Shown one piece after another: positions 37,368 through 45,693 of a stretch of DNA of 64,000 nucleotides. The notes beneath the pieces are model-generated. The model was given only the letters and a program-made list of their open reading frames with translations. It ran no database searches and was not told the origin of the DNA. Source of the stretch: Rossellomorea aquimaris (GTDB lineage: Bacteria > Bacillota > Bacilli > Bacillales > Bacillaceae_B); assembly GCF_000935355.1 (NCBI RefSeq), contig NZ_JXZC01000001.1, positions 744,001 to 808,000 of the forward strand. Direction: 5' to 3'. Positions within the stretch are counted from its first letter, which is position 1, and each line of letters starts with the position of its first letter. The position numbers and the translations under genes were made by a program.

Positions 37368-37395
37368 CAGTGTATGTTGCACATACCTAATGGGT
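37368..37395 (-). promoter_or_regulatory. Candidate sigma-K promoter of dpaAB
   Basis: On the minus strand AC (37394-37395), a 17-nt spacer and CATACACTG (37368-37376) match AC-N16/17-CATAnnnTA except for the last base. The B. subtilis dpa genes are sigma-K dependent. Confidence 0.45.
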
Positions 37396-37496
37396 GAGAA
37401 GAAAAGCGATTGAAGGCTATTTAGAGTGCAAGGTTGTTTTGAAAGGGGGTGTTCAGGAGGGTGGGGGATTGTTCACACTATAAATGAAAGACAAAA

Positions 37497-37521
37497 TAAA
37501 AAAACGGGGAATCCCCGTTTT
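37497..37521 (-). terminator. Terminator after ymxH
   Basis: A compact stem AAAACGGGGA / TCCCCGTTTT is followed on the minus strand by TTTTATTTT. The region between it and the dpaA promoter has no gene. Confidence 0.85.
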
Positions 37522-37539
37522 AATGAACTCTCTCTTCCG

Positions 37540-37773
37540 TTAATCATTTGATACTTCCAGAATGATCATATCTGCTCCGATTGTTCTTATTTGGTGCCAG
37601 GGTACCCGGATTTCCCCGCCCTGTTTGCGCAGCCATTTACCAGTGGGAATGATAAGCGCATTAATACTTCCCGACTTATCATTAAATTCAAGATCGGTTT
37701 GCCCAAGAATCCCCAGACGTTCTGCTTTTTTATAATCGACTATTTCTTTTCCGCTTAACTCGCTTAATCTCAT
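37540..37773 (-). CDS. ymxH: YmxH, YlmC/YmxH-family sporulation protein (PRC-barrel)
   Basis: This 77-residue protein starts MRLSELSGKEIVDYKKAERLG and is a single PRC-barrel-like domain of the YlmC/YmxH family. I use ATG 37771-37773, preceded by AAGGGGGAAA; the open frame extends 17 codons upstream without family similarity. Family members are linked to sporulation, and the molecular role is unknown to me. It lies between mlpA and dpaA as in B. subtilis. The repeat element at 37861-38400 lies in its upstream region. Confidence 0.88.
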   Translation of the reverse strand: MRLSELSGKEIVDYKKAERLGILGQTDLEFNDKSGSINALIIPTGKWLRKQGGEIRVPWHQIRTIGADMIILEVSND

Positions 37774-37910
37774 GAAGGTTTCCCCCTTAAAAAAGCTCTG
37801 TATTACAATGTATACACTGTCCACTTTTTTTAGAAGAATTTCTTCGGTGTTTCATCATTTAAAAAGGCTCTTTTCGCAAAGTTTGTGGTTATCATAATGA
37901 AGAATGTAGT

Positions 37911-38038
37911 AGTTGATTTCCGCTCCAGGATGCTCGCTTTCCGCGGGGCTGGCGGTGAGCCTCCTCGGCTGCGCCTCCGGGGTCTCACCTGTCCAGCTAT
38001 TCCCGCAGGAGTCGATCATCCTTCCGCTCCAATCAACT
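37911..38038 (-). repeat. Structured core 1 of the intergenic repeat
   Basis: AGTTGATT (37911-37918) and AATCAACT (38031-38038) form the outer arms, AGGATG/CATCCT and GGTGAG/CTCACC form inner arms, and TCCGCTCC occurs as a direct repeat. On the minus strand it carries the blocks GACTCCTGCGGG, GGTGAGACCCCGG and GCCGAGGAGGCTCACCG. The form matches a repeat family common in Bacillus intergenic regions. Whether it is transcribed is not known. Confidence 0.6.
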
Positions 38039-38203
38039 TTCTAAGCCTGTATCCTTAAGGGAAATCAATAAAAACAAGAATTTTAGCAAACAACCTTAAT
38101 TAAGAGTAGAAATTATTTCCCCTTTTATAAAAGAAGAATTATTCTTTCTAGTTATATGGTTTTATTACGCATGTTGAAGCTCTGTCACAATAAAACTATT
38201 AAA

Positions 38204-38322
38204 GATGGTGAGAGGAACTGCGTAGACTCCGGCGGATTTCGGGCGTGCCGAGACCCCGTTCGGCTAAGCTGAGGAGGCTCGGTCGAACGCCAGCTGCAAG
38301 TGGAGAGGTTCCCCTCACCATC
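38204..38322 (+). repeat. Structured core 2, divergent and inverted relative to core 1
   Basis: Outer arms GATGGTGAGAGGAAC (38204-38218) and GTTCCCCTCACCATC (38308-38322) pair over 15 bases with one mismatch. Inside, the blocks GACTCCGGCGG, GCCGAGACCCCG and GAGGAGGCTCGG recur in the same order as on the minus strand of core 1. This suggests a diverged relative in the opposite orientation. Confidence 0.5.
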
Positions 38323-38395
38323 CAGCACATGCTGATTGGCAGAGCTCAAGCAGACCGTTATGTTAATAGCAACAATCTTTACGAAAAGAGCCTTG

Positions 38396-38428
38396 AAAAA
38401 AAGCAGACTGTTTGAGCAGTCTGCTTTT
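38396..38428 (-). terminator. Terminator after mlpA
   Basis: A 12-bp stem AAAAGCAGACTG with its complement around TTTGAG is followed on the minus strand by TTTTTTTC. Its T-run merges with the right terminus of the repeat element. Confidence 0.88.
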
Positions 38429-38432
38429 CCTA

Positions 38433-39674
38433 TTATTTTCTCATATTTTGAGGAAGATTCCCGTCCGGACTGATGAGGGATATTGCATAATCATCTTTAA
38501 AGATGTCCAGGGCCAACTGATTTACTTTATCCATCGTAACTCCGTCGATTTCTTCGACAATTTCATCAAGCGTCCGGTGTCTTTTTAGTAATAGCTCATT
38601 TTTACCGTTACGACTCATCCGGCTATTGGTGCTTTCTAAACTGAGCATAAGGTTACCCTTTAATTGTTCTTTGCTGTTTAGTAATTCTTTGGAGGTTATA
38701 CCGTCAGCTTTCAAGGCTTGCAAGGTGCTGTCGATTGTATCGAATAATTGATCTAACTGATTTGCCCCCGTCCCACCATAGATGGTTACCATTCCACTAT
38801 CTTCATAAGCGGAGTGATAAGAAAATACGGAGTAAGCAAGTCCTCTTTGCTCTCGAACCTCCTGAAACAGACGGGATGACATACTGCCACCTAATACGTT
38901 GTTTAATACGATCAGGTTATAGATGTCTGGATGCCCGATTTGCAGCCCGTCAAACCCCAAGCATAAATGAGCTTGTTCTGTATCTTTTTTGCGGGCAAGC
39001 TTATTGTTGTGAAAGGCAGGCTTAACACGGTCCTCAGGCCCTTTACCACCTTCATAGGATCCAAATAGCTTCTCTACTTCTTTGATAAACGTTTCATCTA
39101 CATTTCCTGCTACAGATACCACTACTTGCTCTGGAGTATACATGTCATGCATATATTCTTTTAATTTAGCTTGATTGAATGAGTTCAGTGTTTCTTCCGT
39201 TCCCAAAATCGGATAGCCAAGGGGATGCTCTTCATAGATTGCCTTGCTGAGCAGGTCATGAACGATATCGTCTGGCGTATCCTCATACATTTTAATCTCT
39301 TCATACACTACATTCTTTTCCTTATTCAATTCCTCTTCTACATAGGTAGAATGAAAGAACATGTCAGAAAGTGTATGTAATGCATAATCTGCATGATTGT
39401 CCAATACTTTTGCATAGTAGCAGGTGTATTCCTTTGAAGTAAATGCATTTACTTGACCGCCAATGCTATCGAAGGACTCTGCAATTTCACGTGCTGTTTT
39501 GGTCTTAGTCCCTTTGAAAAACATATGCTCCAGGAAATGGGAAATACCATTGTTTTGTTCCGTTTCATTTCGTGAGCCTGTTGCGATCCAGACCCCTATC
39601 GCTACTGAGCGAACATGCGGGATTTCTTCCAGCACGATTCGCAGTCCATTTTGGCAAGTATATTTCTTTATCAA
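38433..39674 (-). CDS. mlpA: M16 zinc metalloprotease MlpA (YmxG)
   Basis: This 413-residue processing-peptidase-like M16 enzyme is intact, with ISHFLEHMFFKGT giving HxxEH near 46-50 and the downstream third Glu in EEIKMYEDTPDD. It has no signal peptide. In B. subtilis MlpA (YmxG) is linked to regulation of extracellular protease production and lies between ylxY and ymxH, as here. It starts 45 bases after ylxY ends and may be cotranscribed with it. The length is close to that of the B. subtilis protein (409). Confidence 0.93.
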   Translation of the reverse strand: MIKKYTCQNGLRIVLEEIPHVRSVAIGVWIATGSRNETEQNNGISHFLEHMFFKGTKTKTAREIAESFDSIGGQVNAFTSKEYTCYYAKVLDNHADYALHTLSDMFFHSTYVEEELNKEKNVVYEEIKMYEDTPDDIVHDLLSKAIYEEHPLGYPILGTEETLNSFNQAKLKEYMHDMYTPEQVVVSVAGNVDETFIKEVEKLFGSYEGGKGPEDRVKPAFHNNKLARKKDTEQAHLCLGFDGLQIGHPDIYNLIVLNNVLGGSMSSRLFQEVREQRGLAYSVFSYHSAYEDSGMVTIYGGTGANQLDQLFDTIDSTLQALKADGITSKELLNSKEQLKGNLMLSLESTNSRMSRNGKNELLLKRHRTLDEIVEEIDGVTMDKVNQLALDIFKDDYAISLISPDGNLPQNMRK

Positions 39675-39719
39675 AAAACTTCCTCCTATTCATGATGCAA
39701 AAGTTACTGCTTCTTCTTA

Positions 39720-40709
39720 CTATTTCCTTGCCCGAGATGAATTATCGACGTCTTCTACGATTCGTTCTTCTTTAACAAGACTTGAAATCGTACCCAGTCT
39801 CAAATCTTTTTCTTTTATTTGAAGGATTAACGAATTCAATGAATTGGCTGTAGAAGCTGTAGGGTGCATGAGAACAATTGCTCCCTTATGCACCTTACCC
39901 ATAACACGTTCCACTAATACATGAGGCTGTGGTTTTTGCCAATCAATGGTATCCACGCTCCACATAATTGTCCTCATGTGCATCTCGTCTGCAATATTAA
40001 CAACTTCATCACGATAGCTTCCGCTAGGCGGAGCAAACCACTTCACTTTTTCACCAGTAGTGACCTCAATGATCTCATTTGTCCTCTTCAACTCTTCCCT
40101 AACTTTGGATGACTCTAAAGTTTTCATATCAGGGTGGGAATATGAATGATTACCTACTTCATGTCCTGCATCAACAATCATCTTTGCTAAGTCAGGGTTA
40201 TTTTTAACCCATCTCCCCTCTAAAAAGAAGGTAGCATACACTTGATGCTTTTTCAAAGTTGCAAGCATATCTGGAATGTACTCATTTCCCCATGCCACAT
40301 TTATGATAAAGGAAACCATTGGTTTTTCCGGATTGCCTCTGTATACAGGAGAAGCGGGCAAATCCGGTAAATGCTTTTCAGGAGAGATCTGTTTGTAGAT
40401 CAGTTTATCTTCATCAAATGATTTTTCTTTTTTCATATTTTGAAGGGACGCTTCTACATCCACTTTTAAACCATTGTAGCCTGGTGTAGCTTTCCAAACT
40501 GTATCTATTACAGCATCTTGAGCTGGGATTTCTCTCAATTTTGCTTCTTCTTTTATTTTACGAGTTAGATCATTGGGTTCGCTGACTCCATTTACTTCTA
40601 GTGATTCTTGTTTTAGTCCTGTCACATACTGATCTGATAACGGGTTTTCAACAACTACTAAAGTCAGAATAGCAATTAGACTAATTCCAATCAAGTATTT
40701 TTTTTCCAT
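39720..40709 (-). CDS. ylxY: YlxY, polysaccharide-deacetylase-like protein with degenerate active site
   Basis: This 329-residue protein has an N-terminal signal-anchor (KYLIGISLIAILTLVVVE) and a NodB homology domain at about 130-315. Motif 1, normally TFDDG, reads FIINVAWGNEY, so both aspartates are replaced by Asn and Val. Motif 3 reads FAPPSGSYRD and lacks the usual Arg. The His motif NHSYSHPDM, the SVDTIDW motif and the terminal LMHPTAS are kept. It is probably an outside-facing wall protein with little or no standard deacetylase activity. It lies between pnp and mlpA as in B. subtilis. Confidence 0.93.
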   Translation of the reverse strand: MEKKYLIGISLIAILTLVVVENPLSDQYVTGLKQESLEVNGVSEPNDLTRKIKEEAKLREIPAQDAVIDTVWKATPGYNGLKVDVEASLQNMKKEKSFDEDKLIYKQISPEKHLPDLPASPVYRGNPEKPMVSFIINVAWGNEYIPDMLATLKKHQVYATFFLEGRWVKNNPDLAKMIVDAGHEVGNHSYSHPDMKTLESSKVREELKRTNEIIEVTTGEKVKWFAPPSGSYRDEVVNIADEMHMRTIMWSVDTIDWQKPQPHVLVERVMGKVHKGAIVLMHPTASTANSLNSLILQIKEKDLRLGTISSLVKEERIVEDVDNSSRARK

Positions 40710-40793
40710 ACCTGTCCACCTTCCTTCTCATAAAAACATATGAAGTAAGTGGACTTCGTAGAACATAGAGCGTTTATGGCCAACTCTTCAGAT

Positions 40794-40837
40794 AAAAAAA
40801 GCCGTCCCGGAGGAGAGTTTGCTCCTTACAGGACAGC
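40794..40837 (-). terminator. Terminator after pnp
   Basis: On the minus strand GGCTGTCCTG...GGAG pairs with CTCC...CGGGACGGC (long stem with mismatches) and is followed by TTTTTTT. Confidence 0.88.
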
Positions 40838-40854
40838 CTGCCAATCTCAAAAGA

Positions 40855-42978
40855 TTATGCTTGGTTTTGTTCTTCCTTTTCACGCTGTTCTTTAAGAACG
40901 GCTTTTCTTGATAAGTTGACTCTACCCTGGTTATCGATATCCAGAACCTTAACAAGGATCTCATCACCGATGGCTACCACATCTTCAACTTTGCGAATAC
41001 GCTCTTCTGCAATTTCAGAAATGTGGACAAGTCCATCTTTACCACTGAAGATTTCTACAAATGCACCAAATTTTTCAATTCGTTTTACTTTACCAAGGTA
41101 CATTTGTCCAGCTTCAACTTCTCTTACGATATCTTCGATTGTTTTCTTGGCCACTTTGTTCATCTCTTCATCAGTAGATGAGATGAAGATCGTTCCGTCC
41201 TGCTCAATATCAATCTTAACGCCTGTTTCGTCGATGATTTTATTGATTTGTTTTCCACTTGGTCCAATGACATCACGGATCTTATCAGGATTAATATGCA
41301 TCGTCAGGATTTTCGGAGCGTATTGGGACAGGCTCGTTCTTGCTTCACCGATTGTTGCTAACATGCTATCAAGAATCTGCATTCTTCCCTTTTTAGCTTG
41401 TTGAAGTGCTTCCTCAAGAATCTCCCGGGATAGACCTTCGATTTTGATATCCATTTGAAGAGCGGTTACACCCTTAGAAGTCCCGGCTACTTTAAAGTCC
41501 ATATCACCAAGGTGATCTTCCATTCCTTGAATGTCTGTCAGGATGGAGTAGTTTTCACCTGACTTGATCAGACCCATTGCAATCCCGGCCACAGGCGCTT
41601 TAATAGGAACACCGGCATCCATCATTGCGAGGGTACTTGCACAAATGCTTGCTTGAGAAGTTGAACCATTTGATTCAAGTACTTCCGATACAAGACGGAT
41701 TGTATAAGGGAAGTCTTTTTCGTTCGGAATAATTGGATCCAGAGCTTTTTCTCCCAGTGCTCCATGTCCAATTTCACGACGGCCCGGTCCTCTGATCGGT
41801 CCTGTTTCCCCTACACTGAATTGAGGGAAATTATAATGGTGCATGAATCGTTTTGATTCTTCAATCCCTAAACCATCAAGAACCTGAACATCTCCCAGAG
41901 CCCCTAATGTACAAATGCTTAGTGCTTGAGTTTGTCCACGTGTGAAAAGTCCTGAACCATGTGTTCTAGGCAGTAATCCAACCTCTGAAGAAAGTGGACG
42001 AATTTCGTCAACTTTACGGCCATCAGGACGGACCTTATCTTCAGTAATCAAGCGGCGGACTTCATTTTTCACAAGCTTATCCAACACTTTCTTCACTTGC
42101 TTCAGGGTAGCTTCATCGGCTTCCTTTTCTTCTTCATAAACAGCCATTACTTTATTCTTTACTGCTTTGATTGCTTCTTCACGAGCATGTTTTTCTTGAA
42201 CTTGAATAGCCGGGATCAGTTCACTTTCACATAATGAACGAACCTCTGCTTCAATGTCTTGATCTAATTCCACAAGTTGGATTTCAGATTTTTCTTTACC
42301 GACTTTAGCGACGATTTCCTCTTGGAAAGCAACTAAACGCTTAATTTCTTCATGACCAAACATGATTGCCTCAAGCATTGTCTCTTCCGGTACTTCATCC
42401 GCACCCGCTTCAACCATGTTGATGGCATCTTTTGTACCGGCTACAGATAAATGAATCTCACTCTTTTCAAGTTGCTCTACTGAAGGGTTAATGATGAATT
42501 CTCCATCAATCAGACCAACTATGACACCGGCAATCGGACCCTCGAATGGGATATCAGAAACAGATAGTGCCAGTGAAGATCCAAACATAGCTGCCATTTC
42601 AGATGAACAGTTTTGGTCTACGCTCATCACTATACTGATTACTTGTACTTCGTTACGGAATCCATCAGCGAACAATGGACGTATAGGACGGTCGATCAAT
42701 CGACTTGCCAGGATCGCCTTTTCACTTGGACGTCCCTCACGTTTAATGAATCCTCCTGGAATTTTACCCACTGCGTATAATCTTTCTTCATAATTAACCG
42801 TCAGCGGGAAGAAATCCAGTGGTTTTGGCTCTTTTGAAGCTGTTGCACTACTTAATACCGCAGTATCTCCGTAGCGTACCATTACCGCTCCATTGGCTTG
42901 TTTGGCAAATTGGCCTACTTCGACCGTTAATTCTCTTCCTGCCCAATCAATGGAAAAGGTTTGTTTAGTTTGTTCCAT
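40855..42978 (-). CDS. pnp: Polynucleotide phosphorylase
   Basis: This 707-residue phosphorolytic 3'-5' exoribonuclease is the main mRNA 3' degrader in Bacillus and is also needed for competence. Two RNase PH domains (about 10-230 and 310-540) are joined by an all-alpha domain. A KH domain ([18 protein letters not shown] near 563) and an S1 domain ([18 protein letters not shown] near 623) follow. The C-terminus is charged (REKEEQNQA). The length equals the B. subtilis norm (705). A 300-base leader with a small hairpin separates it from rpsO. Confidence 0.98.
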   Translation of the reverse strand: MEQTKQTFSIDWAGRELTVEVGQFAKQANGAVMVRYGDTAVLSSATASKEPKPLDFFPLTVNYEERLYAVGKIPGGFIKREGRPSEKAILASRLIDRPIRPLFADGFRNEVQVISIVMSVDQNCSSEMAAMFGSSLALSVSDIPFEGPIAGVIVGLIDGEFIINPSVEQLEKSEIHLSVAGTKDAINMVEAGADEVPEETMLEAIMFGHEEIKRLVAFQEEIVAKVGKEKSEIQLVELDQDIEAEVRSLCESELIPAIQVQEKHAREEAIKAVKNKVMAVYEEEKEADEATLKQVKKVLDKLVKNEVRRLITEDKVRPDGRKVDEIRPLSSEVGLLPRTHGSGLFTRGQTQALSICTLGALGDVQVLDGLGIEESKRFMHHYNFPQFSVGETGPIRGPGRREIGHGALGEKALDPIIPNEKDFPYTIRLVSEVLESNGSTSQASICASTLAMMDAGVPIKAPVAGIAMGLIKSGENYSILTDIQGMEDHLGDMDFKVAGTSKGVTALQMDIKIEGLSREILEEALQQAKKGRMQILDSMLATIGEARTSLSQYAPKILTMHINPDKIRDVIGPSGKQINKIIDETGVKIDIEQDGTIFISSTDEEMNKVAKKTIEDIVREVEAGQMYLGKVKRIEKFGAFVEIFSGKDGLVHISEIAEERIRKVEDVVAIGDEILVKVLDIDNQGRVNLSRKAVLKEQREKEEQNQA

Positions 42979-43278
42979 AAAGTGTACCCCTCTCTTTATA
43001 CATCACTTAAAGGGTTTCGGATGTACCTTACCCGTATAAATCTCGTTATTATTAATCTATATCATGCACGATGGTGCCGTTATATTCGTAAAAGTGGATT
43101 ACATAAATGTCTATGTAAATGCAGGTGCGCTTTCTACACAAAGTCAGAGACGTTTAGTCCAATATTCTGTTCATATTATGTATTGTTGACAAAAACCATG
43201 AAATTGAATACTTTTTCAGGTGATAATGATGAAAAATTTGTGGTTCATCATACAATGATTTCCACTTATCAAAACTAA
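42979..43278. other. Gene-free pnp leader
   Basis: About 300 AT-rich bases between the rpsO terminator and pnp hold no convincing gene. A perfect 8-bp hairpin ATGATGAA/TTCATCAT lies at 43226-43251. A -35-like TTGTCA lies nearby on the minus strand, but no -10 sits at proper spacing. A long leader could carry control of pnp, but I see no recognised RNA family. Confidence 0.5.
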
Positions 43279-43305
43279 AGAAAAAGCGGGACATAATCCC
43301 GCTTC
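43279..43305 (-). terminator. Terminator after rpsO
   Basis: On the minus strand AAGCGGGA / TCCCGCTT forms an 8-bp stem with a 5-nt loop and is followed by TTTCTTTAG. Confidence 0.8.
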
Positions 43306-43315
43306 CTTTGTCTGT

Positions 43316-43585
43316 TTATCGACGTAAACCTAATTTGTTAATTAACTCACGGTAGCGTTGTACATCTTTCTTACGTAGGTAAGATAATAGATTACGACGG
43401 TGACCTACCATTTTTAGAAGACCGCGACGAGAGTGGTGGTCTTTCTTGTGAACGCGTAAGTGATCGTTCAGGTTGTTAATTTCTTCAGTTAGGACAGCAA
43501 TTTGAACTTCTGGAGATCCAGTATCGTTCTCATGTACTTTGTATTCACTGATAAGTTCGTTTTTACGCTCTTTAGTGATAGCCAT
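43316..43585 (-). CDS. rpsO: 30S ribosomal protein S15
   Basis: This 89-residue protein starts [36 protein letters not shown] and has the S15 signature [25 protein letters not shown]. It binds the central domain of 16S rRNA early in 30S assembly. The start is ATG 43583-43585 after SD AGGAGGTGA; an ATG three codons upstream lies inside the SD and is rejected. It has its own promoter and terminator between ribF and pnp. Confidence 0.98.
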   Translation of the reverse strand: MAITKERKNELISEYKVHENDTGSPEVQIAVLTEEINNLNDHLRVHKKDHHSRRGLLKMVGHRRNLLSYLRKKDVQRYRELINKLGLRR

Positions 43586-43597
43586 CCTTTTCACCTC

Positions 43598-43676
43598 CTA
43601 ATAATTTCTTTCAAATCCCCTGTTACTGAGCAGCCGTTGGTGAATCGTGATGCCAAGCAAAGGTTCATTTCATACG
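43598..43676 (-). ncRNA. Possible S15 autoregulatory leader
   Basis: The rpsO leader, about 90 nt from the predicted start, contains GC-rich complementary segments such as TTGCTTGGCATC and CAACGGCTGC ahead of the SD. Several Firmicute rpsO leaders bind S15 and repress translation. I cannot fold this reliably by eye, so it is a candidate only. Confidence 0.3.
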
Positions 43677-43682
43677 CTATTT

Positions 43683-43711
43683 AGAATACTACTCTTTTCA
43701 GCAAAAATCAA
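43683..43711 (-). promoter_or_regulatory. Sigma-A promoter of rpsO
   Basis: On the minus strand TTGATT (43706-43711), a 17-nt spacer and TATTCT (43683-43688). It lies directly after the ribF stop codon. Confidence 0.65.
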
Positions 43712-43720
43712 GTATAATCC

Positions 43721-44665
43721 TCAAATTTCCGAAAAGTAGTGAATCGCTTTGTCTTTATCTTTTTGAATTTGCGAGATTAATTCCTCTATCCCGGAAAACT
43801 TCTGTTCATCTCTAATTCTCTCATACCATTCAATATAGACTTCTTCGCCATATATTGAAGAATGAAAATCAAAAATATGAACTTCAATCGAAAGGGAATA
43901 TTCATCAGGATTCTTAAAAGTGGGCTTGTATCCAATATTACATACACCATCAAACCATTTATCATGAATTTTGATTTTAACAGCATACACTCCCACTTTA
44001 GGAGTCAGATAGTCGTCGGCTAATTCAATATTGGCAGTAGGGAAGCCGATTTTCCTGCCTCTCTTATCCCCGTGAATGACTGTCCCTTTCATTTTAAACG
44101 GTCTTCCCAGGAGCTGATGAACCTTCTTTACGTCCCCTTCTTCAAGGCTTCCTCTTATGAAAGTTGAACTTACTTTCAAATCCTCGTCTGTCAATTTCGA
44201 GACTGTAGTGGATGTAAACTTATCCCTTGAATGGAATGGAAGGGTTTCCATCGTCCCTTTTCCCAACCTCCCATATGAGTAATCGAATCCTGCTACTACA
44301 TGCAGTACATTGAGTCCGATAATATATTGATCGACAAAGTCCTGTGGAATCAGACTTGCAAATTCAGATGTAAAACGAACAATAAATAAATAATCTACTC
44401 CCAGCTCCTCTATGATTTCTTTCTTATCTTCGAGAGGGGTTATGTAGTGTATATGTTTGTGTTTATGGCCCAATACAACTGAAGGATGGGGATCAAATGT
44501 CATGACCGCACTACTGACATTGAGTTCCTTTGCTTTTTTTACTGCTGTCGTGATCACCCTTTGATGTCCTCTATGTACTCCATCGAAGTATCCAAGAGCC
44601 AATACAAGGGGAGGAAAATCATTCTTACTATTAGAATGGGGATGATGTACAGTTATTACTTTCAC
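43721..44665 (-). CDS. ribF: Bifunctional riboflavin kinase / FAD synthetase
   Basis: This 314-residue protein (called RibC in B. subtilis) turns riboflavin into FMN and FAD. The N-terminal nucleotidyltransferase has LALGYFDGVHRGHQRVI near 23-39. The C-terminal flavokinase has GTVIHGDKRGRKIGFPTANIEL near 193-214, and YGVYAVK-like and EVHIFDF segments follow. It ends the rimP-nusA-infB-truB transcription unit and starts 18 bases after truB. Loss of function derepresses riboflavin genes through the FMN riboswitch. Confidence 0.97.
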   Translation of the reverse strand: MKVITVHHPHSNSKNDFPPLVLALGYFDGVHRGHQRVITTAVKKAKELNVSSAVMTFDPHPSVVLGHKHKHIHYITPLEDKKEIIEELGVDYLFIVRFTSEFASLIPQDFVDQYIIGLNVLHVVAGFDYSYGRLGKGTMETLPFHSRDKFTSTTVSKLTDEDLKVSSTFIRGSLEEGDVKKVHQLLGRPFKMKGTVIHGDKRGRKIGFPTANIELADDYLTPKVGVYAVKIKIHDKWFDGVCNIGYKPTFKNPDEYSLSIEVHIFDFHSSIYGEEVYIEWYERIRDEQKFSGIEELISQIQKDKDKAIHYFSEI

Positions 44666-44683
44666 AGTATTTCACCTTTTTCA

Positions 44684-45592
44684 CTAGTCGTTGAAAAGCA
44701 CCTTAACAGGCTTGATAATCCCAGGTTTGTCCGGATGACGATGATAGATGGCAATGACCTTGCCTTGGTACTCCATCACTACTTCTTTGCTTTCTGGCCA
44801 ATCTTCAGGCTCTTCTAAGCGTGCTCCGTTCTTCACTTTCTCTGCTAATGTATCACTAATTGCCATTTTCGGCAAATGAGAAAGTCCCATTTCCAACGGA
44901 AGAAGAAGTCCCTTTGTATTTTCATTCTCAACAAACTCTTTTACATCTTCTAAGGTAAAACAGTCCTCTTTTCTAAAACTAGCTGATTGCGTACGGGTAA
45001 GGGCGGACATATGAGCCGGATATCCAAGTCTATTTCCAATTTCAACTGCAAGTGTCCTCACATAGGTCCCTTTGCCACAAGCCACTTCAAAAGAAAAAGA
45101 TGGATCATCAATGTCTAACTCATTCCACTCCTCCAGCAAGTGAAGCTTATGGATATGAACAGTTCTTGATGGTCTTTCTACTTCAATCCCAAGCCTTGCA
45201 TATTCATATAACCGTTTGCCATTTACCTTGACCGCCGAAAACATTGGAGGCGTTTGAACAATATCGCCTGTCAAACTTCGGAGTATCTCCTCAACCTCTG
45301 CTCTTGTAATCGTCCGGTCCACCTTCTTTTCTTCCACGAGCTCACCCCAGGCATCTTCCGTCGTAGTCGAAAAACCGAGAGTGACCTCCCCTTCGTAGGT
45401 TTTACCCGATGCTGTAATGTACTCGGCTATCTTCGTCGCCCTTCCAATACAAATTGGCAGTACACCAGAAACTTCCGGATCCAGGGTACCAGTATGGCCA
45501 ACCTTCTTCGTTCTAAGGAGCTTCCTTAATTTAAATACACAATCATGGGACGTCATGCCGCGGGGCTTCCATAAGGGCAGGATTCCATTCAT
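44684..45592 (-). CDS. truB: tRNA pseudouridine(55) synthase TruB
   Basis: This 302-residue enzyme makes pseudouridine 55 in tRNA. It starts MNGILPLWKPRGMTSHD, with the catalytic Asp in VGHTGTLDPEVSGVLPICIGRATK near 39. A C-terminal PUA domain follows. I use ATG 45590-45592, which follows GGAGG at good spacing; the open frame extends 13 codons upstream without similarity. A hairpin lies between rbfA and truB. It is upstream of ribF as in B. subtilis. Confidence 0.97.
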   Translation of the reverse strand: MNGILPLWKPRGMTSHDCVFKLRKLLRTKKVGHTGTLDPEVSGVLPICIGRATKIAEYITASGKTYEGEVTLGFSTTTEDAWGELVEEKKVDRTITRAEVEEILRSLTGDIVQTPPMFSAVKVNGKRLYEYARLGIEVERPSRTVHIHKLHLLEEWNELDIDDPSFSFEVACGKGTYVRTLAVEIGNRLGYPAHMSALTRTQSASFRKEDCFTLEDVKEFVENENTKGLLLPLEMGLSHLPKMAISDTLAEKVKNGARLEEPEDWPESKEVVMEYQGKVIAIYHRHPDKPGIIKPVKVLFND

Positions 45593-45635
45593 CTTACTAC
45601 CTCCACTAATGTTCATTCTGCATTTCAACAAATAG

Positions 45636-45690
45636 AAAACAAAAGGACCGATCCATTTGGAATTGTACTTCCGTCCGGATCAGCCCTTTC
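45636..45690 (-). terminator. Terminator-like hairpin between rbfA and truB
   Basis: On the minus strand AAAGGGCTGATCC pairs with GGATCGGTCCTTTT around a 22-nt loop and is followed by GTTTTC. The T-run is broken, so partial termination or processing is more likely than a full stop inside the operon. Confidence 0.55.
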
Positions 45691-45693
45691 TAG

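Larger units (their letters stand above)
37861..38400. repeat. TIR-bounded non-coding repeat element with two structured GC-rich cores
   Basis: About 540 bases without a gene are bounded by near-perfect inverted termini. The left end begins AAAAAGGCTCTTTTCGCAAA (37861-37880). The right end (38366-38400), read on the other strand, gives TTCAAGGCTCTTTTCGTAAA and continues with similarity. Between them are two GC-rich folded cores in opposite orientation (37911-38038 and 38204-38322) separated by AT-rich DNA. A weaker terminus-like copy near 38070-38096 suggests that the left core may be an element by itself. It resembles dispersed intergenic repeats of Bacillaceae genomes. No transposase is present, so it is MITE-like. 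Confidence 0.65.

Noticed and set aside
40916-41404. A 162-codon plus-strand frame opposite pnp
   Set aside because: It is antisense to the conserved KH/S1 part of PNPase and has no SD.
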